NCBI GenBank assembly: GCA_023634235.1
Contig: JAMKCF010000009.1
Location: 3,534,001-3,598,000 of the forward strand
Source of the DNA: Pisaster brevispinus
Lineage: Eukaryota; Echinodermata; Asteroidea; Forcipulatida; Asteriidae
Length of the DNA stretch: 64,000 nucleotides
Reading direction: 5' to 3'
Positions 1 through 15,300 of this stretch are shown in pieces. A program made the position numbers and the translations under genes. Positions within the stretch are counted from its first letter, which is position 1. Every line of letters starts with the position of its first letter. The notes under the pieces were generated by a model. The model worked only from the letters and a program-made list of their open reading frames with translations. It did no database searches and had not been told where the DNA came from.

Positions 1-170
1 TAATGGACCTCAGCTTTAGCTCGGTCGTTTATCGCACAGCAAGGACCCTACCATTTAAGACCTTGTCACCACTCTTTTATTCCCTTAATAATAATAAAAC
101 AGAAGTCAACAAGTTTCTATGGGATACAATACATACATGTATATGCAAATTATGTTCATTTTATCGCCCT

Positions 171-187
171 CCCCCCCCCCCCCCCCC
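171..187. repeat. Homopolymer C run
   Basis: Seventeen C. Other simple repeats in the window: (GATT)n at 12940-12957, a CAAA/CAAAA-rich tract at 4880-5050, and (AATA)n at 55851-55876. Confidence 0.9.
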
Positions 188-670
188 AATGATCTGCAGC
201 TTCATATATTGAAGCATACTAAAATATATCACCTTTACAAAGTTACTTAACCTTTAGAGAACATACATTGTGGGAAAATAACCACCACCCACCCACATTT
301 TTCAATTTAAATTTTCCCAGTTCAAATGTCTGACAAAATAATACAACATGGAAGTGTTTTGTATTTTTAGAAATATATGAACATTGGATGTTGTCACTTA
401 AGGACATGACCTTTACACTGACCTCTTTGATTGAATGAAAAGTCAGATCTTATTGGTACAAGCTGCTTTCTTTCATTGGGATCTCTGATAGGTAAAATGA
501 CATACCCCAAATACAACCCTGTACCATGCATGTGCTTTAATGATCCATCACAGATCTTGTATTTTGTGTGTGTTCTACCATCATGATCATGCCTAGGCAA
601 GGCCCAACTAAAACCTTCAACCTCAAAAATTGTCTATTTTATAAATGAGATGGTACATTTGCATGCAGAT

Positions 671-867
671 CAGAGCTGTCAACATTTGCATCTTGCAATC
701 AGGGAGATTTTGTACAAAAATTAGGTTATGTTTAGAATTACACTCGACATAATAGGGAAAAAGTTTCCATAATCAGGGAGATTTTCAAATTTGTTGATCA
801 GAACATGGAAAGATTGGTTTACTTTTTAGGGAACTTTCTTCAGAATCAGGGACAGTTGGCAGCTCTG
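671..867. mobile_element. MITE family 3 (CAGAGCTG ends), copy 1
   Basis: CAGAGCTGTCAACA at the left and GTTGGCAGCTCTG at the right; the interior repeats ATCAGGGAGATTTT. Further copies at 11969-12163 (right end lost) and 14674-14846. Confidence 0.75.
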
Positions 868-2231
868 GTTGATGTAGATGTTACCATGTTACAATGCACT
901 ACATAATAATATAACCATGAATCTTTCCACCAACTGAGACTGAATTCAACCTACATGTACAGTAGCTACACAGATGAGCTTCATAGCACTGCGCACTCAC
1001 GCTAATATAGCTCAGACAACTTGTCACTACGTCATGGTTTCTGTTTACTGGCATGTACTAAACTAACGTGGTCATGCGGGTATTTTGACCAAAAGTGACA
1101 TCAATGTCAGGGCTCGAAATAATTTACACTGCACCACAGGCCTGAGGCCAGTAGTTTTAGTGTCGGGCCAGTAGACTTATGTTTGTCAATTGAATAATAA
1201 AACCTCACTGTGTATTATCTCAAAAACAAAAGGTTACGTTCAAATGTTGACTTGAGTCTGACAACCATAAAGACAAATGAGATAAATCTTCTCCTATACC
1301 CTATGTCATAGTGCTTGTTCAAATAAAAACAGTTGGCCCTATGCAGCTGTTCTGGTCTTGTTAAAACAATTCTGGGCTAGTGACATTTTGAGCAACTTCT
1401 CCCACATTCGACCCCTGAGTGCCGAACTGAAATTTCCATTGCAGCACTTAAATTATTGAGTGATGTTGGAGTTCTACAAATGCTTTCTTCCTTAAAAAAA
1501 TATTCAGACAAAGGTTTCTTTTTTGGAGGATTGGTTTCTTTTTTGGAGGATTGGTATTGTTACAAACTTTATAATCAGTGAGCATTCAGAACGAATCTAA
1601 TAATTATTTTTTGTATTTATAAATACCAATCCTGTACTCTACCTTTGTCAAACTGATTTACTGACCACAATTTGACAGGGAACCAGTCACCTTGCAATGT
1701 AAATTACATACTATTTTAGCTGATAACCTATTTTTGCTCCACAAAACATTTATGTGCTATGCAAATGTTTTGTGCTTAACAGCTTAGCAAAACTTAGACC
1801 CATTTCAAACTTATGACAACTTATCAAATTAAAACTTGCTTTACACATAATGCAGACCTGCCAACATGACTATTTAAAAATTACTTTAAAATATTAACTC
1901 AAGTAGTTAAAACCTAGCAGAAGATATTAACTAAATGTACATGTACATGTACCAGCTGATAATTTACACCAAATACCCGAGCAAATTGGGGTTTTTTCTC
2001 TACACAGAAATACTTCCTTTTCAAAAGACGCAAAATAATATTCAATTCATTATTGTAATTTCTCCTTGTACAGTATAATTTACTTAACACCCATTGTAAT
2101 GTTTAGTTCAGCTGATTAAATAAACACTAAAAACCCAAACAAACCAAAAAGACACTGGTAACATTAACAGATAATAACAACACTGGTAATAATTCAAAGA
2201 AAAACATTATAAAATATGGTTTACAGTATAA

Positions 2232-2589
2232 TTAAAGGTATTATACAGGATTGGTAGAGCAGACAAAATAGTCGCAGTTTTCATGTTTAGTGTGATCCAC
2301 CATATACATAAAATAAACCTGTGAAAATTTTGGCTTGCTCCATGTTGTGAAACACACAATTTTCAGCATGTAAACACAATGTCCTTAATTTTGGTTGCAA
2401 CAACCAAAATCAGCTGTTGCAATTTTTGAAAAGGTTTTTAGATACAGTTTTCTTGAATAAGACTTCATTTCAGAGGGAAAATATTTCATAGAAAACTAAT
2501 TCTATTATGAACTTCCATGATCAATAAGCTTTCAAACTAAAATTAAACAATGTTTTTTATCCTTACCTATCCTGTATAATACCTTTCAA
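2232..2589. mobile_element. MITE family 2 (TATACAGG ends)
   Basis: TTAAAGGTATTATACAGGAT and ATCCTGTATAATACCTTTCAA are inverted ends about 22 bp long. A partial copy is at about 18172-18260. The shared TTAAAGGTA start with family 1 suggests related ends. Confidence 0.7.
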
Positions 2590-3845
2590 TAAAACCTTTT
2601 GACATGGTGAAATAATTCAATGGTATGATGAAGGTCTCAAAACAAGAGTAAGGGAATGAATGTATGTCTTCAATACAATGGTTTACCTCTGTGCAACTTT
2701 TTACCGATCAAGGCAATCCATTGTCATGTTAAATTTGAGTTGCTGTTTCAGTAAATAATCACACTCCCAAGTCCAATTGAATGGAATGATTCTTAAGCAC
2801 TTCACGTCGGTATTAAACAAAAAATTCCGTGCCCATCAACGTTTTTTTTTTCCTCAGATCTTTTTGTAGCTTCTTGAGTGATCATTTCTCTTTGAAAATA
2901 TCATTGCCACAATGAAACCCTGACTCGACAAAGGAAAGACAACAAATATTCTCATAATTAGTACCAGGATTTGATGTTGTCGTGGGAGAAAATTGAGGAT
3001 AAAGACGTCATCCAAGGTGAAGTGGTTTACAGGAAGGTTTTAGACCTTTACACTGAGCCCTAATGAAAATCCTTGAAGATATCCACTATACCTAACTTGT
3101 CAATCAATCGGTCACGCATACAGAACACAATGAAAGCGTATATAAAATATGGGCTATGCAGGAGCATGCCCACACTAAAAAGTTCACCAACAAGCAGACC
3201 AGTGTTTTTATATACTCTGCAGGATGTTCATATTCTCTGCAACTGTTGATAAGATAACTCTCTGAATAGGATTTTGGAGGATTTGGGACCTTACGGCAAA
3301 CAGGAATGACTCGCTGCTGACTGAAACATGTGAAACTGGGATCCAAATTTTAGTAGAGTGTTGAAATGATAGCATTTCTACCTTAGGTAACCCCTGGAGT
3401 TATAGATTCCAAGGAGATTATGGGAAGAGTATTCTCGGTGTTAGAGAAGTAGATCAAAGAGCAGGATTTCTTCATAACTGAAGAAAATAACAGTTTTTTG
3501 TTTTTTTTGTTCAACAGCAAAACAAAAAAGTGTCTGAATTCAGAAAAAGATGAGAACTATCTCATACCTGGGTTAGGAGCAATGAATTTTTTCCATCGTT
3601 AGTTACATACTCAATTTGTTGTCATCCTTGGATGGTATAAAATTGCATTGAATTATTCATTCTTAGGTCCCACAGTTTCAAACACCATTAGATTCTGGAA
3701 GAGTCCATTCATTCCCATACTCTAGTTTACAACATACACACCACACAATATATGTCCTGAACTTTGTCTTGAATTCAACTTGTTTTTAAAATATCACATT
3801 AAGAAATGAAGATTTATGGCGATTCCCGCTTCAAGTATGATGCAC

Positions 3846-4291
3846 AAGGTAGGGTCATAGATTGTTTTTTTGTCAACATAATGCTTATTTATAGGCAAAA
3901 TTATAAAGATATAATAAAAGTCACGTGAAACTTTCAGCTGAATTCAGTGCCTACTCACTGAGAAAATAGCAAGAGCTGTCATGTTATTTTCAGAAGAACG
4001 TTGAATCATTCCACATTTAGTGAGGTGACATCGGCTACCAACCACATCTCTGGCCATGGCATTTGCAAACAGATGCCAGCCCTCAGAAGTCTCAGAAACA
4101 ATTCATGCAAGAATCATTTCTCAGATTCAAAGTTTTGGGGTTTAAAAGTTATCCAAGCCATATTACCTCAAAGGGAATCCTTTCTCAAAATAGTTCATAC
4201 TATCAACAGCTGCAGTGCTTCCACCAAGTAAGTTTTTATGGTCGTAAATTTTTGGAGTACATGTAGTTACCAATCTATGACCCTACCTTTA
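3846..4291. mobile_element. MITE family 1, copy A (about 445 bp)
   Basis: Ends AAGGTAGGGTCATAGATTG and CAATCTATGACCCTACCTTT are inverted repeats. The interior (CAACCACATCTCTGGC, ATCAACAGCTGCAGTG) recurs in copies B to D. No coding content; the ORFs at 4001-4266 belong to it. Confidence 0.8.
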
Positions 4292-6378
4292 ATGATAATT
4301 GGTAATTGTTGGTAATTGTTTTTATGACGTGTATTGTATAACTACAACCAATCAAAAGCCCATATGCACAAGCACTATCATAAAACTATACTGCAATGCA
4401 TCTTGGCAAAACAAATAGTTAACAAATAAATCCAGGGTCTGCCAAGATGGACATCATGCCGTTGTTTAAATGTAACTAAGCGAGGCTTTATGTGTTTTAC
4501 TTCAAAATCAGCACCCTGTGGATGGTTGCTGGTGTTGATTTCACCTAGACTCCTTTGCGCGCCGATCATTTCTGGTCATACGCATCAGGACATTCATATG
4601 GGCTTGGGTTATCATTCATTGGAACTGATAATTTACTTCCTGCACCTCAGGTTACAGGCAAAGATGCAGTTGATATTTTATCAGAATTTATCATTTAAGT
4701 AAAGTGCTTCACACTGATCATTTAGTTTAATTTTTACACTTGTTTCTATCAGGAACAGTATTTTACACTAAAATGTTTATATGAAAAAAACACAAACTTC
4801 TGACCCTTCCTACATACAATTAGGACATCTTTCTTCCCACCAAATTCTGAACAGCCCTTGTCCTTTTCCCACTTCCCTCCCCACCAAACAAAAGGAAACC
4901 CCCAGAAAAAAAACAAGAACGAAACAAAACAACTTTAAAACAAAAAAACAAACACCCCAACAAACAAACAAACAAACAAAACAAAAATGCTTTACTAACA
5001 ACAAAACAAACAAAAACAAGATCACAAACAAAACAAACAAGTACATGTACCTCTAAAAAATAAAACTGAACTTACAAAAAAGATACTCTCTATCTAGAAA
5101 AAAAAAACATGACAATTTAAAAAAAGACACCATCAACTAACTCCAAATTTCCTGTAAACAAAAAGTGAACTGCAGTTATAAACAACTTGGCCTAATTTCA
5201 TAAAGCTGTTTTGCTTAACAAATGCTTAGGCTATGCAACAGTTTGCAGGGAACCAGTCATGAGTATTACTTTACTTACTATTTAGGATGGTAACCAATTT
5301 CTGCTTTGCAAGTCTTACTTATGCTCTGATATAATTGCACTGAACAGCTTTACAAAATCGGGCCCATTACTGTTGGGCCTAAAACTGTTTAGTAGAATTT
5401 GGGGCTTAACATATATTTCTGCTAAGCAAGATTTTAAAAAGGCAACCGGTCACAAACAATATACAATATGTGACATTTCGCTGGTAAGCATATACTTTTC
5501 ATATCAAGTAATAAACCAAAACTCAGGGTAAATACAAATCAATTTTGGGGCGAAGAAAAATTTACCAGAACGTGAGTCCAGGAACAACTTCAAACTATGT
5601 TCTGGTCCACTTAAATCCGGAGGTGGCGGTTCAAATCCTATTTTAGTAAATTGTTCTTCGTTCCCCAAATATTAATTTTAATATTTTTCAGTGCTAAGCA
5701 AGTTGATGTGCTTAACAGCTTTATGAAATTGGGCACATTGGTGTTTCCACCTGTATTAGTAGATTAGTTAAAATGAAATTGAAAAAAAGATGCTTACTAT
5801 ATTTACAAATTTGACAGAAATCAGGTAATAGGCTCTTCTCGATCATGAAGATAATACCAGGCTAATATCCTTACTCGCAGCTGAGAAGCTGAGTTGCGAA
5901 GGTCGAGGCTACGAGTTCGAGCCGCAGGCATGAAAGGGGCACCTTTGGCAGCCAGCAGCATCGATCAGTTTATGACCATAGAGAACACCAGAGATCAAAA
6001 GTGTTTGATTTTTCCTGGAGAAAAACCCTCGTGGCACAGGAGTAAACCAACCCAACTCTACTCACATATAATGACCTTAGCTGGGAATCGTACCAGGGCC
6101 ACAATGGTGAGAGGCAAGTGCTTTGAAGCACAAAGAAAGGAACATGTCGTAAGAATACTTTGTGTTGTTGCTCTGCTGTAAACGTGATCATCAAAGGGTG
6201 TTTACCACATCTTGAAAATTGATTTACACAGGTATTATAAAATATCTCTTTAGTTATATACATATTTTTCTGTTTCAATTTTGCTTTAGTATCCTGGTGG
6301 AATCTGCCACTTTATACATAGGGAGCCTTGTACTAGTACGGTCTACCTTGGTTGCTGTAGAATGACATGTCCTTTCAA

Positions 6379-9300
6379 TCACTTGAAGGCTTCCTGAGGT
6401 ATCTTGCCTCCAGCCTGAAACAAAAAAGAAGCAAAACGTTCAATGGACAAATACATCACTGGTTTTTGGAAGAGTACATTCATTCCAATACTCATATTAC
6501 AGTTACGACGACAAAAATGGTTTGTGTTTAGTCAGGTTGAACTCAGTCAAAATAGCTTAGAAACTGGCGTCTACCAGTTTGAAATATTGACAAAGATTGC
6601 AACACCATTTTTACTGCCAGTACTGACAAATTGTTGATAAAAATGTACTTTGGACATTTGTACAATGCAAAGTGATAATAAAAATAACAATAATAAAACC
6701 AAACTTATATAGCGCATGTCACTGTGCTGTCATGAATTTAACAATTATACAAAATGCCCAGGTTTGAATTCGCTCGTCCATAGCGCCTTGCCTTAAAACC
6801 AAAGGCGCTGGGATGGGCAAACGTATCAAGCACGCTCATTGGTTAATGCTCAGTCCCATCATGCATCACACTCACACTGCAAGCACTGCACGCATGACGT
6901 ACTTCCTGAACAAGAATCTGTGCAAGCTGATTAGCCCATCCCAGCGGTCCTGGATAGGCCGCTGGGGCCGAGCGAAAGGTTTGAATTGTTTTGATGTTTT
7001 GACTGGTTTGACAACCTCTGTTAATTTGTTCCATAACTGAACAGCAGTAGATTGGAAAGAGCAGGAGCCATATGACTTAGTTTTCAATAACTGGGGGGAA
7101 GTCAAAAGAGATTTATTGGTAGAACGCAGGGGCTATACCATGAACACATGGATATGCGAGAACCAAAATCTATTCTTGCCTGTATTGGCAACCAGTGCAA
7201 ATCATGGAGAATAGGTGTTATGGATTCACATATGCGTAACTCTAGCAGCAGAGTTTTGTAAACGTTGCAATTTACTAAACATGCAAGTTAGAGTGCAGTA
7301 ACTAAGGATGTGTTATGGTTTCCTGTACTTACTTGAAGTTCAGTGAACTGTTCCCCAGCTTTACTATAATCCCAGTTATTCTGTGACAAACATCTGAAAA
7401 ATAGAAACACCCATAAAATGAAAGCTACTCATTTATAGACAAGAAGAAACTAAAAAGACAAGCAAGTAAACAACGATCAGCAGCATTAATTAGCATATAG
7501 GTAGTTTCCACAATTGGCATCTTTACTGGCAATGATGGTTTTTTAAATGAACGCATAACTGTGGGTTTTGAGTAAATATCGTATGCGGCATGCACAGTTT
7601 TAGCAAATTCCTTGCATGATTGGTGAACCACTTGGCTAGGTATAAAAAGTAGAATGCTTGATGCAGCTCAGAGCAAAGGCCAAAGTTGCCCGTAAAGATG
7701 GCAGGGAACTACCTATAGAGACAAGTTGCAGGTTTGGTATTTATTAAGAAAAACAATTGTCAGTGTGAATCTGAAAGCTGTCCGACAATTTAAACCAGAG
7801 CAAATCCTACAGAGAAATATCAAAATATTGTCCAAGACAAGAAAACAGAATGTGAAGAGAACAGATAAATCACCGTTGCTTATTTTGATTGCTTCAAGAC
7901 CTAATATACTTAATGACATAATGTACTTTTGCATGTGGGGGTTGAGGAATAATGCCCCTAAGGATAATCCCCTTGGAACTTTCTGTGAAGAGGGGGAAAA
8001 AATGGATATAACTCTTTAAGAAAAAGCCAAAGGTGACAATAAAGTGATAGACTTGTCTCCAAATAGCTAGCACTTCACGCACTTGTACACTTTCTAATGA
8101 AAAACAAAAGCCTACTGTGTTGTGAAAATGCATAAATGCATAGAAAATGCAATTTTCATTCAAAGTTATTCCAGGTTTTTTCAAAAAAACATACAAAGAT
8201 AAAAGAATCAAATCAACTTACAAGGTTGAAAATTCAATGTTCATTTTGGAATCTTTCATGAAACTGGTGATCATTTCTTGTTGCTGCGGCGTCAAGCTGT
8301 TGGCAATGTGCACTGCCTCTTGAGGTACCCTCACCGGACTTGGAGTTGGAGTAGGAGCAGGGGAAATAAACGCAACCTACAGAGACGAGACAATGACAAG
8401 AATGAATATGGGTTATCAGGCATTCCATGGTGGGATATCAGTGTATATTCAGTTTGCGGTATCACCATGTGTATATCTCCTTAGCTGTGTAGATTTTTTT
8501 TTCTTTGAGAATTTGTCCCACTTAGCATGAATCATTCCTCAGATTCAAATGTTTTAGGGCGAAAAGTTATCCAAACAAGCCATATTACTTTGAAGGGAAT
8601 CTTTTCTCAAATTAGTTTGTAGGCCTTCTATCAACGCTTGCAGTGCTTCTCACCAAGTAAGTTTTCATGGTCATTCATTTTTGGAGTCGCTACCAATCCA
8701 CGACCCTACTTTTAAGTTTAGGCAGGAAAAATTTACACTGCCCTTTACCTATGCAAAATAATGCTTTGACTTTATACAATTTCATCGAAAAAATGGAAGC
8801 TTGTAAGTACACTCTTGTTTTTCTTGATGACCAACCAGAATTGCAAGACCTACCTTCTGCTGAGCCTGTGTGGGGCTCCTGATAGACAGATGATCGTTGA
8901 CGATGCATAGCGTCGGTGGTTGCATTATAGCAAGAAAAGTGCGACTAAACGACACCAACTGTGATGTTGACCTGCTGCTGTTGACTGCATGGAATGGTAG
9001 AAAGAACAGACTTAAGAGATTACGGCATCAGCATAGAATGATGTATGGGCATTTAATAAAAAGGTGTGTTTGGTAAAGTGCAGCGAACTCAAACAGAGTG
9101 TGGGTTCGAATCCTGGACTCGACACTTGTGTCCTTAAGCAAGACACTTAACCGTCACTGCTTCGTCCTTTGGATGGAACATAAAGCCGTAGGTCCCATGT
9201 GTTGTGTAATGCATGTCAAAGAACCCAATGCACTTATCGTTAAGGAAAGGGGTCTGCCCTGCTGTTTCTGGTAGGGTTGGCTGCATACTGCAACGCAGCA

Positions 9301-12300
9301 CCTTGTAAACCCTTACAAGTTGCTATATAAATGGTATCACATTTCACACAATAACATAGCATACCTGTATTACCTATAAATAGCCTGATTGATGTATTGA
9401 TTTGAAACTTTGCAAATGTACTATCTCATTAAAGGTACCCCAGATGTATACACAAACACAACGACACCAAGGCATGTTTTTGCTGACAGCCTTTCATCCA
9501 AGATACAATAATATTACAAAACCTTGACACTACATATGGTAATAATGATAATCTGATGTCCAAAACAACTAATTTGGACAGAGGCTTTTTGCATATAAAT
9601 ATAACGAAAAAACATATCAAAAGTGTCACACACTACACAAAAAATGCACAAAATAGCCAGATGTTTTCCTTCTTTCTTTCTTTTTGCTTTCCTCCGACAA
9701 AGACTCTGCTTGGTTTGAAATATCAGTCCATTAACTATTTTTTGCATTTATGCCATATGTCCTTTTTGGTTGGTAAGCAGTTTGCAACAGCTGATTCTAT
9801 ATTCTCACTACAGGAAAAACAAAGAAGGAAGAAAAAAATCAACAAACAAAAAACAGAGGAAAGCAGCAACAGTGTACTCACATTCTTTGAAGATCCCATG
9901 CAAGGTAAAGCTCACAAGATTACCCTAGAAGATAAATATCATAAAAAGTTAACAAAATATAATTCAAAATTTGCTAACTTTGCCAAATTTCAATCAGCTA
10001 CTAAGAACAAAAGGCTGCTCAGCACACTAAGATATTGCTTAGCAGAAACTACTAGCCAACTTGCCCAAAATGACAGGGTAAACAAATTTACATGCACAAT
10101 TACTTGCAATATATGTCTATTATTACTACATGGTATTTTGGTCATTACCCTCTTTTATTGGTAATATTGTCATATGGTACATTTGATTTTGTTCGGCCCT
10201 GCGAGATGAATTCCTTTATTAATCGATTAATCGGTCCAATTCCCCAAATCCACTAGGTTCCTAGACGAAATATAGCCACACAACATTGGAAATTCTCTTA
10301 AATGTTGGGCAAACCGTTAACCCAGAAATGACATCCAAACAACACTTCAAGTACAATTCCTTTAGTCCTAACACTCAGGCGTACCCATGGACAAAATTAG
10401 TAGGATGGCTTAACGGTGCATGCATACTGTTCCTTGGGCAGGTATAACATTATTTGAGGGGGCTTGATGTTTCTTTGGATCTTGAGGGCCTCTATCCATA
10501 TGTTTAGAACATTTGAGAAGGGAATGTGTTCAACAAAATAAATGATTGCACGCTATTTCATACCTGCTAAAAAATTCAGTATGATGACATAACCATGTTT
10601 GTAAACTGTAACATCACCGCGCTGGGTTTTAAGCAGCACTTTACGAAATTAAACCGGTGTCGACGCCCGAGGAGATGATTCAATACAATAAAGTGACCCT
10701 ACCTGAGCAAGGGATAGATCAACCTGGAACGAGTTTGTGTCATGCAATGTTGGAGACATCTCATTCAAGAAGGCGACAACTGACAGCTTGGTGTGCTTGA
10801 ATAGCTTCAGCTCCTGACCTGTGCCAACAGAAGCAATAAAGTACATAGCTAGAAATAGGTAGGGTCATAGATTGGTTTTGATCAACTTCATGCTGATATA
10901 TTGAGAAAGTTATACAGAAAGATACAATAAAAGTAACGTGTGAAAGTTTGAATACAGTGTCTACTTGCTGAGAAAACTGCAAAAAAACCTGTCACAGCAT
11001 TTTCACAAGAACGTCAAATCCATCGGCGTTTAGTAAGGTGACAGCAGGTACCAACCACATCTCTGGCTGCAGCATCCGCAATTGAACACCAACCCTCAGA
11101 AATCTGTGAAATGATTCATGCATGAATCGTTTCTCAGACTCAAATGATTTTGGGGTGAAAAGTTATCCAAACCATATTACTTCGAAGGGAATCCTCTCGC
11201 AAAATAGTTTATACTATCAACAGCTGCAGTGTTTCTCACCAAGTAAGTTTTTTTAATGCTCTTTTATGTTTGGAGTACTTACCAATCCATGGCCCTACCA
11301 TTAAAATAAGACCACGCTGCATATTCGCATGAGTGAGGTACACTCTTGCTCAACATCAAACAGGTGTAATATTAAGATGTGTCGAGCTGGTACTTACTTG
11401 GCTCTTTAATTCTGAGGAGATTGCGGCTCAGTGTAAAGTATTTCTTGAAGTAGGAGGGCCCACTGGTAATGGCTTGACACGTCAATGAGAAACAGGACTG
11501 TGGGAAGATACAAAAAAAACCAAGGATTATCAGAACAGTTTCTGATGGGAAAACATTTATATAAACTAGAACTAAGCAATAAATACAGGGTTTTGGTGGG
11601 AAAAAACTCCTGGCTGATATCCTGTCAAAAGTAACTAATTTGAAAACCTTTGTTTTTTATTAGTAATTTTTTTCTTTTTAAGCTGGCATCCAGAAAATAT
11701 CATCAAGTTAATATACACATGTATAACAAATTCATTGTGAATTTTATGAAGAAGTTTTAATAACTGTTAATAATCAAACCAAAGATGCATCAAACAAAAC
11801 TGACATTTTGTAAACACTCATAAGGTACTACAAACAGTGGTCTCATAATTCAAATCATTCAAAAACCTGTCTTAAAATGGATGTTTGTTCAAGCACCTTG
11901 AGTACCTTATTGGTAAATAGGTGACTATATAAGACTATGTCTAAATGTCTTCATGAGCAGACTAAAAGCAGAGCTGCCAATATTTGTGTCTTACGATCAG
12001 GGAGATTTTGTACAACAATCAGGGAGATAATTAGAATTACATTCAACACAAATAGGTTAAAGGTTGCTGCTATCAGGGAGATTTTTCAAATGTTTTCATC
12101 AGAACATGGAAAGATTGCTTTATTTTTGGGGAACTTTCTGCAGAATCAGGGAGAGGTGTCACCTTCAGTGCTAAAATAAATAACTGCTTAAACTTGCCAA
12201 CGCGTTTCTGTTTTCATGCCTCGAGTTTTGACTGCACCTGCTTGTTTGCACACCAGCCAATGTGCAGGTATACTCCAGAGGAGGTTTCTACACAATACAG

Positions 12301-15300
12301 GAAGCTGATGACTAATGTTATTGTTATTATTTATAGAAGAATCCATGAAGAAAGACAATACACACCTGATCGTGGTAGATCTCAATGAACTGCTGTCTGT
12401 CTCCAGAATCAAACACTGTGAAATACCTGTACACAGATTAGGAGTTCAACACAAAGGTTTGTACCTGCTGTTAAGAACTTGGAACATCAGGTCATGTCAT
12501 TGCAAGACAATGTATCAACAAGTGAGGACCCATGACTAGAGAAAAATCATACAAGTACCAACCCTGCAGGCAAATATTTCCATCTGAAATACAAGTCAAA
12601 CTATTAAGAATTGTTTGTTGTTGTTAAAGGCCACCAAAATTACTGTTGCTCTTTCTGCATCTGAATGTGAATAATCCCCAACAAAAGATTAAACAAATTG
12701 TTGTTGTTTGGTCTGGCGGCCGTCTTTACAGGCAGTGATGCCTTTTGTAACTTCACAGTACAAAATTACTTTTTCATCATAGATGTTCCTTTCACCAGGG
12801 GAAAAAGTTGAGGTCTGGGCGATTTAAAACTGTATGTGTGCATACTTGGCCGGCCTAGCGAAATCGACCACATGCGGCGTGAGGCTGTAGGACGTGGACA
12901 CAGGAGATCGGCACGACGGACCCTTGCTGTCTCTGCGGTTGATTGATTGATTGATTGTGTGCATACTCACTGGCTTATGAATTTATCCAGAACTTTCTTG
13001 ATGGCCTCGTTACCAAAGAAGCTGTGCTGTACTGGAGGCAGGGTTGTTGGCGTGTCTAGGTCAAATGTGATGGGAGGCGGGAGCTCTTTACCATCCTAAG
13101 TGAAGTGTGAAAAGATTGAAGGGGATTGAGTCGTCAGAATCAGAGCAGGCCAGAGGCTGCACATGGAATTATGAACTATCTCCTAGTCACTGCAAGCGCG
13201 CCTGCTCTCCATAGGAGGGAGGGTGCACCCGTGCAGTTACTTGGTGAGCGTTCGTAATTCCATGTACAGCCACAGGCCTGCTTTGATCATGAAGACACAG
13301 CCCCCTTTAAGAGTTTTGAGATTGAACACTTTCATTCTGTTGGTAAGTCAACACTGGATACACGAGTTTTCTCTAGGAAGGTATCCTCCGTCATTTAGAA
13401 AAAAGATCCTAATTTCGCCATTTAGAGGCAATTTATAAAGAAAGTTTTGTATTTCTCAAAATACAATGAGTTTTAGCTTTACATATTCAAAGAGTCACGG
13501 TCAGAGTTTTATTGTTTATAAACAATGTTGGGGTGAACAAAGAAAAATTGCCGAGAGCGGGACTTGAACCTGCGACCTCCGTATTAGTTACCGGCGCTCC
13601 ACCAACTGAGCTAACTAGCCATAATGTTGACAATCTCCCTATTTTGTAAATAAATTTGTTTGGGGGTGCCAGTCAGAAGCCATACAACCTGTAACTGCTG
13701 TATAGCCAGGGATCACACCCAAGTTTACGATGCAACCTGGGAAGCAGCAGGAGACAGATCACCTTAAGGCATGTAAGGGGATGAAACGTTTTATTTCAAA
13801 TATCAACACTATACTTTTATAGTTTTGGTGCAATTTCTTCACGAACTCAACGCATTTCTTATGGGCAAACAATTAAAGTCACAATTTCTGTGATTGAAAT
13901 AAGAGGTTCACTTACTAGTCTCATCATCTTTGGGAAACATCTCCGAACAATACTGAAGTAATGTAGAGGAAAAAACATCACAATTGCAGGCATCAGACAG
14001 GGATAAAAAAGAGGTGGGTTTTAACATCAAACGATCCCATCAGATTTCATTATTTAGCAACAAAATTAAGACGTCTCATATATTTGGGATAAACAAATCG
14101 AGGAGGTTTCCATGTTGTTTTCCATCAAAGAGTATATAACAAAGTGAGGTAAAACTTGGGCAAAATGGGTGTTAATCAACATGGTCAAATCTCATTAAGT
14201 ATTCAAGTAAAAAAATACTGCTCATTGATTTGCTATGCATTATAACAGCAGGGTACCAACAACACCATAGTGAATAAGATGTTATTTTAACTGGTAACCT
14301 GATTAAGCGAAGCAACATTTGTTGTGCTAAACATAGTTTTGTAATGCTGATGTGTAAATTTTTCAAGTGAATATTTCCCCTCTGTCACAACACAGAGGTA
14401 TGTCAATCCAGTAATATTTAGAAATAAACAATTAGATTGTGCAGAAAAATGTATGAACAAAACATGTGAGTTAAAGCGTTCAACTCAACAACACCACCAA
14501 AGACATTCTGAATGGAAAGTTGTGTTAGATATTAAGCAGGGGAAAACATAGGGAAAAAAGTTAAGTTTCCTTGGGGCTTTTATTGCATAAATACCACACA
14601 GTTCCTCTTCCTTTCATGATGTGTTTTGGGAAGACCAGACAAAAAGGATGGCAGCCAGCAGCACAATTGATTTCAGAGCTGCCGACATTGACATCTTGCG
14701 TACAGGGAGATATTTAGAATTACATTCAACCAAATAGGGGAAAAAACATTCCATAATCAGGGAGATTTTCAAAATTCAGAATATGGAAAGATTGGTCTTG
14801 TTTTTGTCGAGAACTCTCTGCAAAATTGGGAGAGTTGGCAGCTCTGTATTGTGTGTGTGGAGGGGAAACTTACCTTTTTCACCTGAAAGTCATGTTTCTA
14901 TACTACAACTTACCACTTCAAGACAGGCTAGGGTAACATCTCAAGTGATATCAACAATTCTCACAAAGGAGTGGAGGTGAAAGAAATATGAAGGGGTGAC
15001 AGGGTTGTATTGAGGGGGAGTACATGCTAGAGATTTCATGCCACAGGAGGAATGTTAAGAGCAGGTGTATGAACAGGGACAGAAAGTAAGAGACAAGTGT
15101 GTTCTGTTGATGCATTTCATTTTATCACTGATGGGTACCGTTCACGTCCGCAGTACAAGGGTGGCTTGCAAAGTCAAAACAGTGGTTTTGAATGGCTCTC
15201 TACTGTGAACATTTCACATTTAACACTGAATCAATATGGCAGTTACTTGTTAGGAACAGATTGTAGAAAAATCATATATCTATTACTGAATTTTTGACCG

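Larger units (their letters stand above)
1..6378. other. Intergenic DNA downstream of NXF1
   Basis: AT-rich, with MITE family 3 (671), a single unit of the 200-bp repeat (1110-1425), MITE family 2 (2232), MITE family 1 (3846) and worn CAATTTCATA-type repeats (5190-5735). The short ORFs here are repeat-derived or low-complexity. The NXF1 3' UTR must occupy the right-hand part, but its end is not clear. Confidence 0.6.

Noticed and set aside
4781..5056. Lys/Thr/Asn-rich ORF and its antisense Phe/Val-rich partner
   Set aside because: Translation of a CAAA/CAAAA simple repeat.
9556..10164. 202-codon plus-strand ORF
   Set aside because: It runs antisense across NXF1 exon 16 and through a dispersed repeat; composition is Lys/Phe/Ser-rich with no domain, and no upstream signals support it.
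13546..13620. Possible tRNA gene (minus strand)
   Set aside because: A and B boxes are good, but the acceptor ends do not pair and the same unit with extra flanking DNA recurs at 23828-24082, so it is a SINE.
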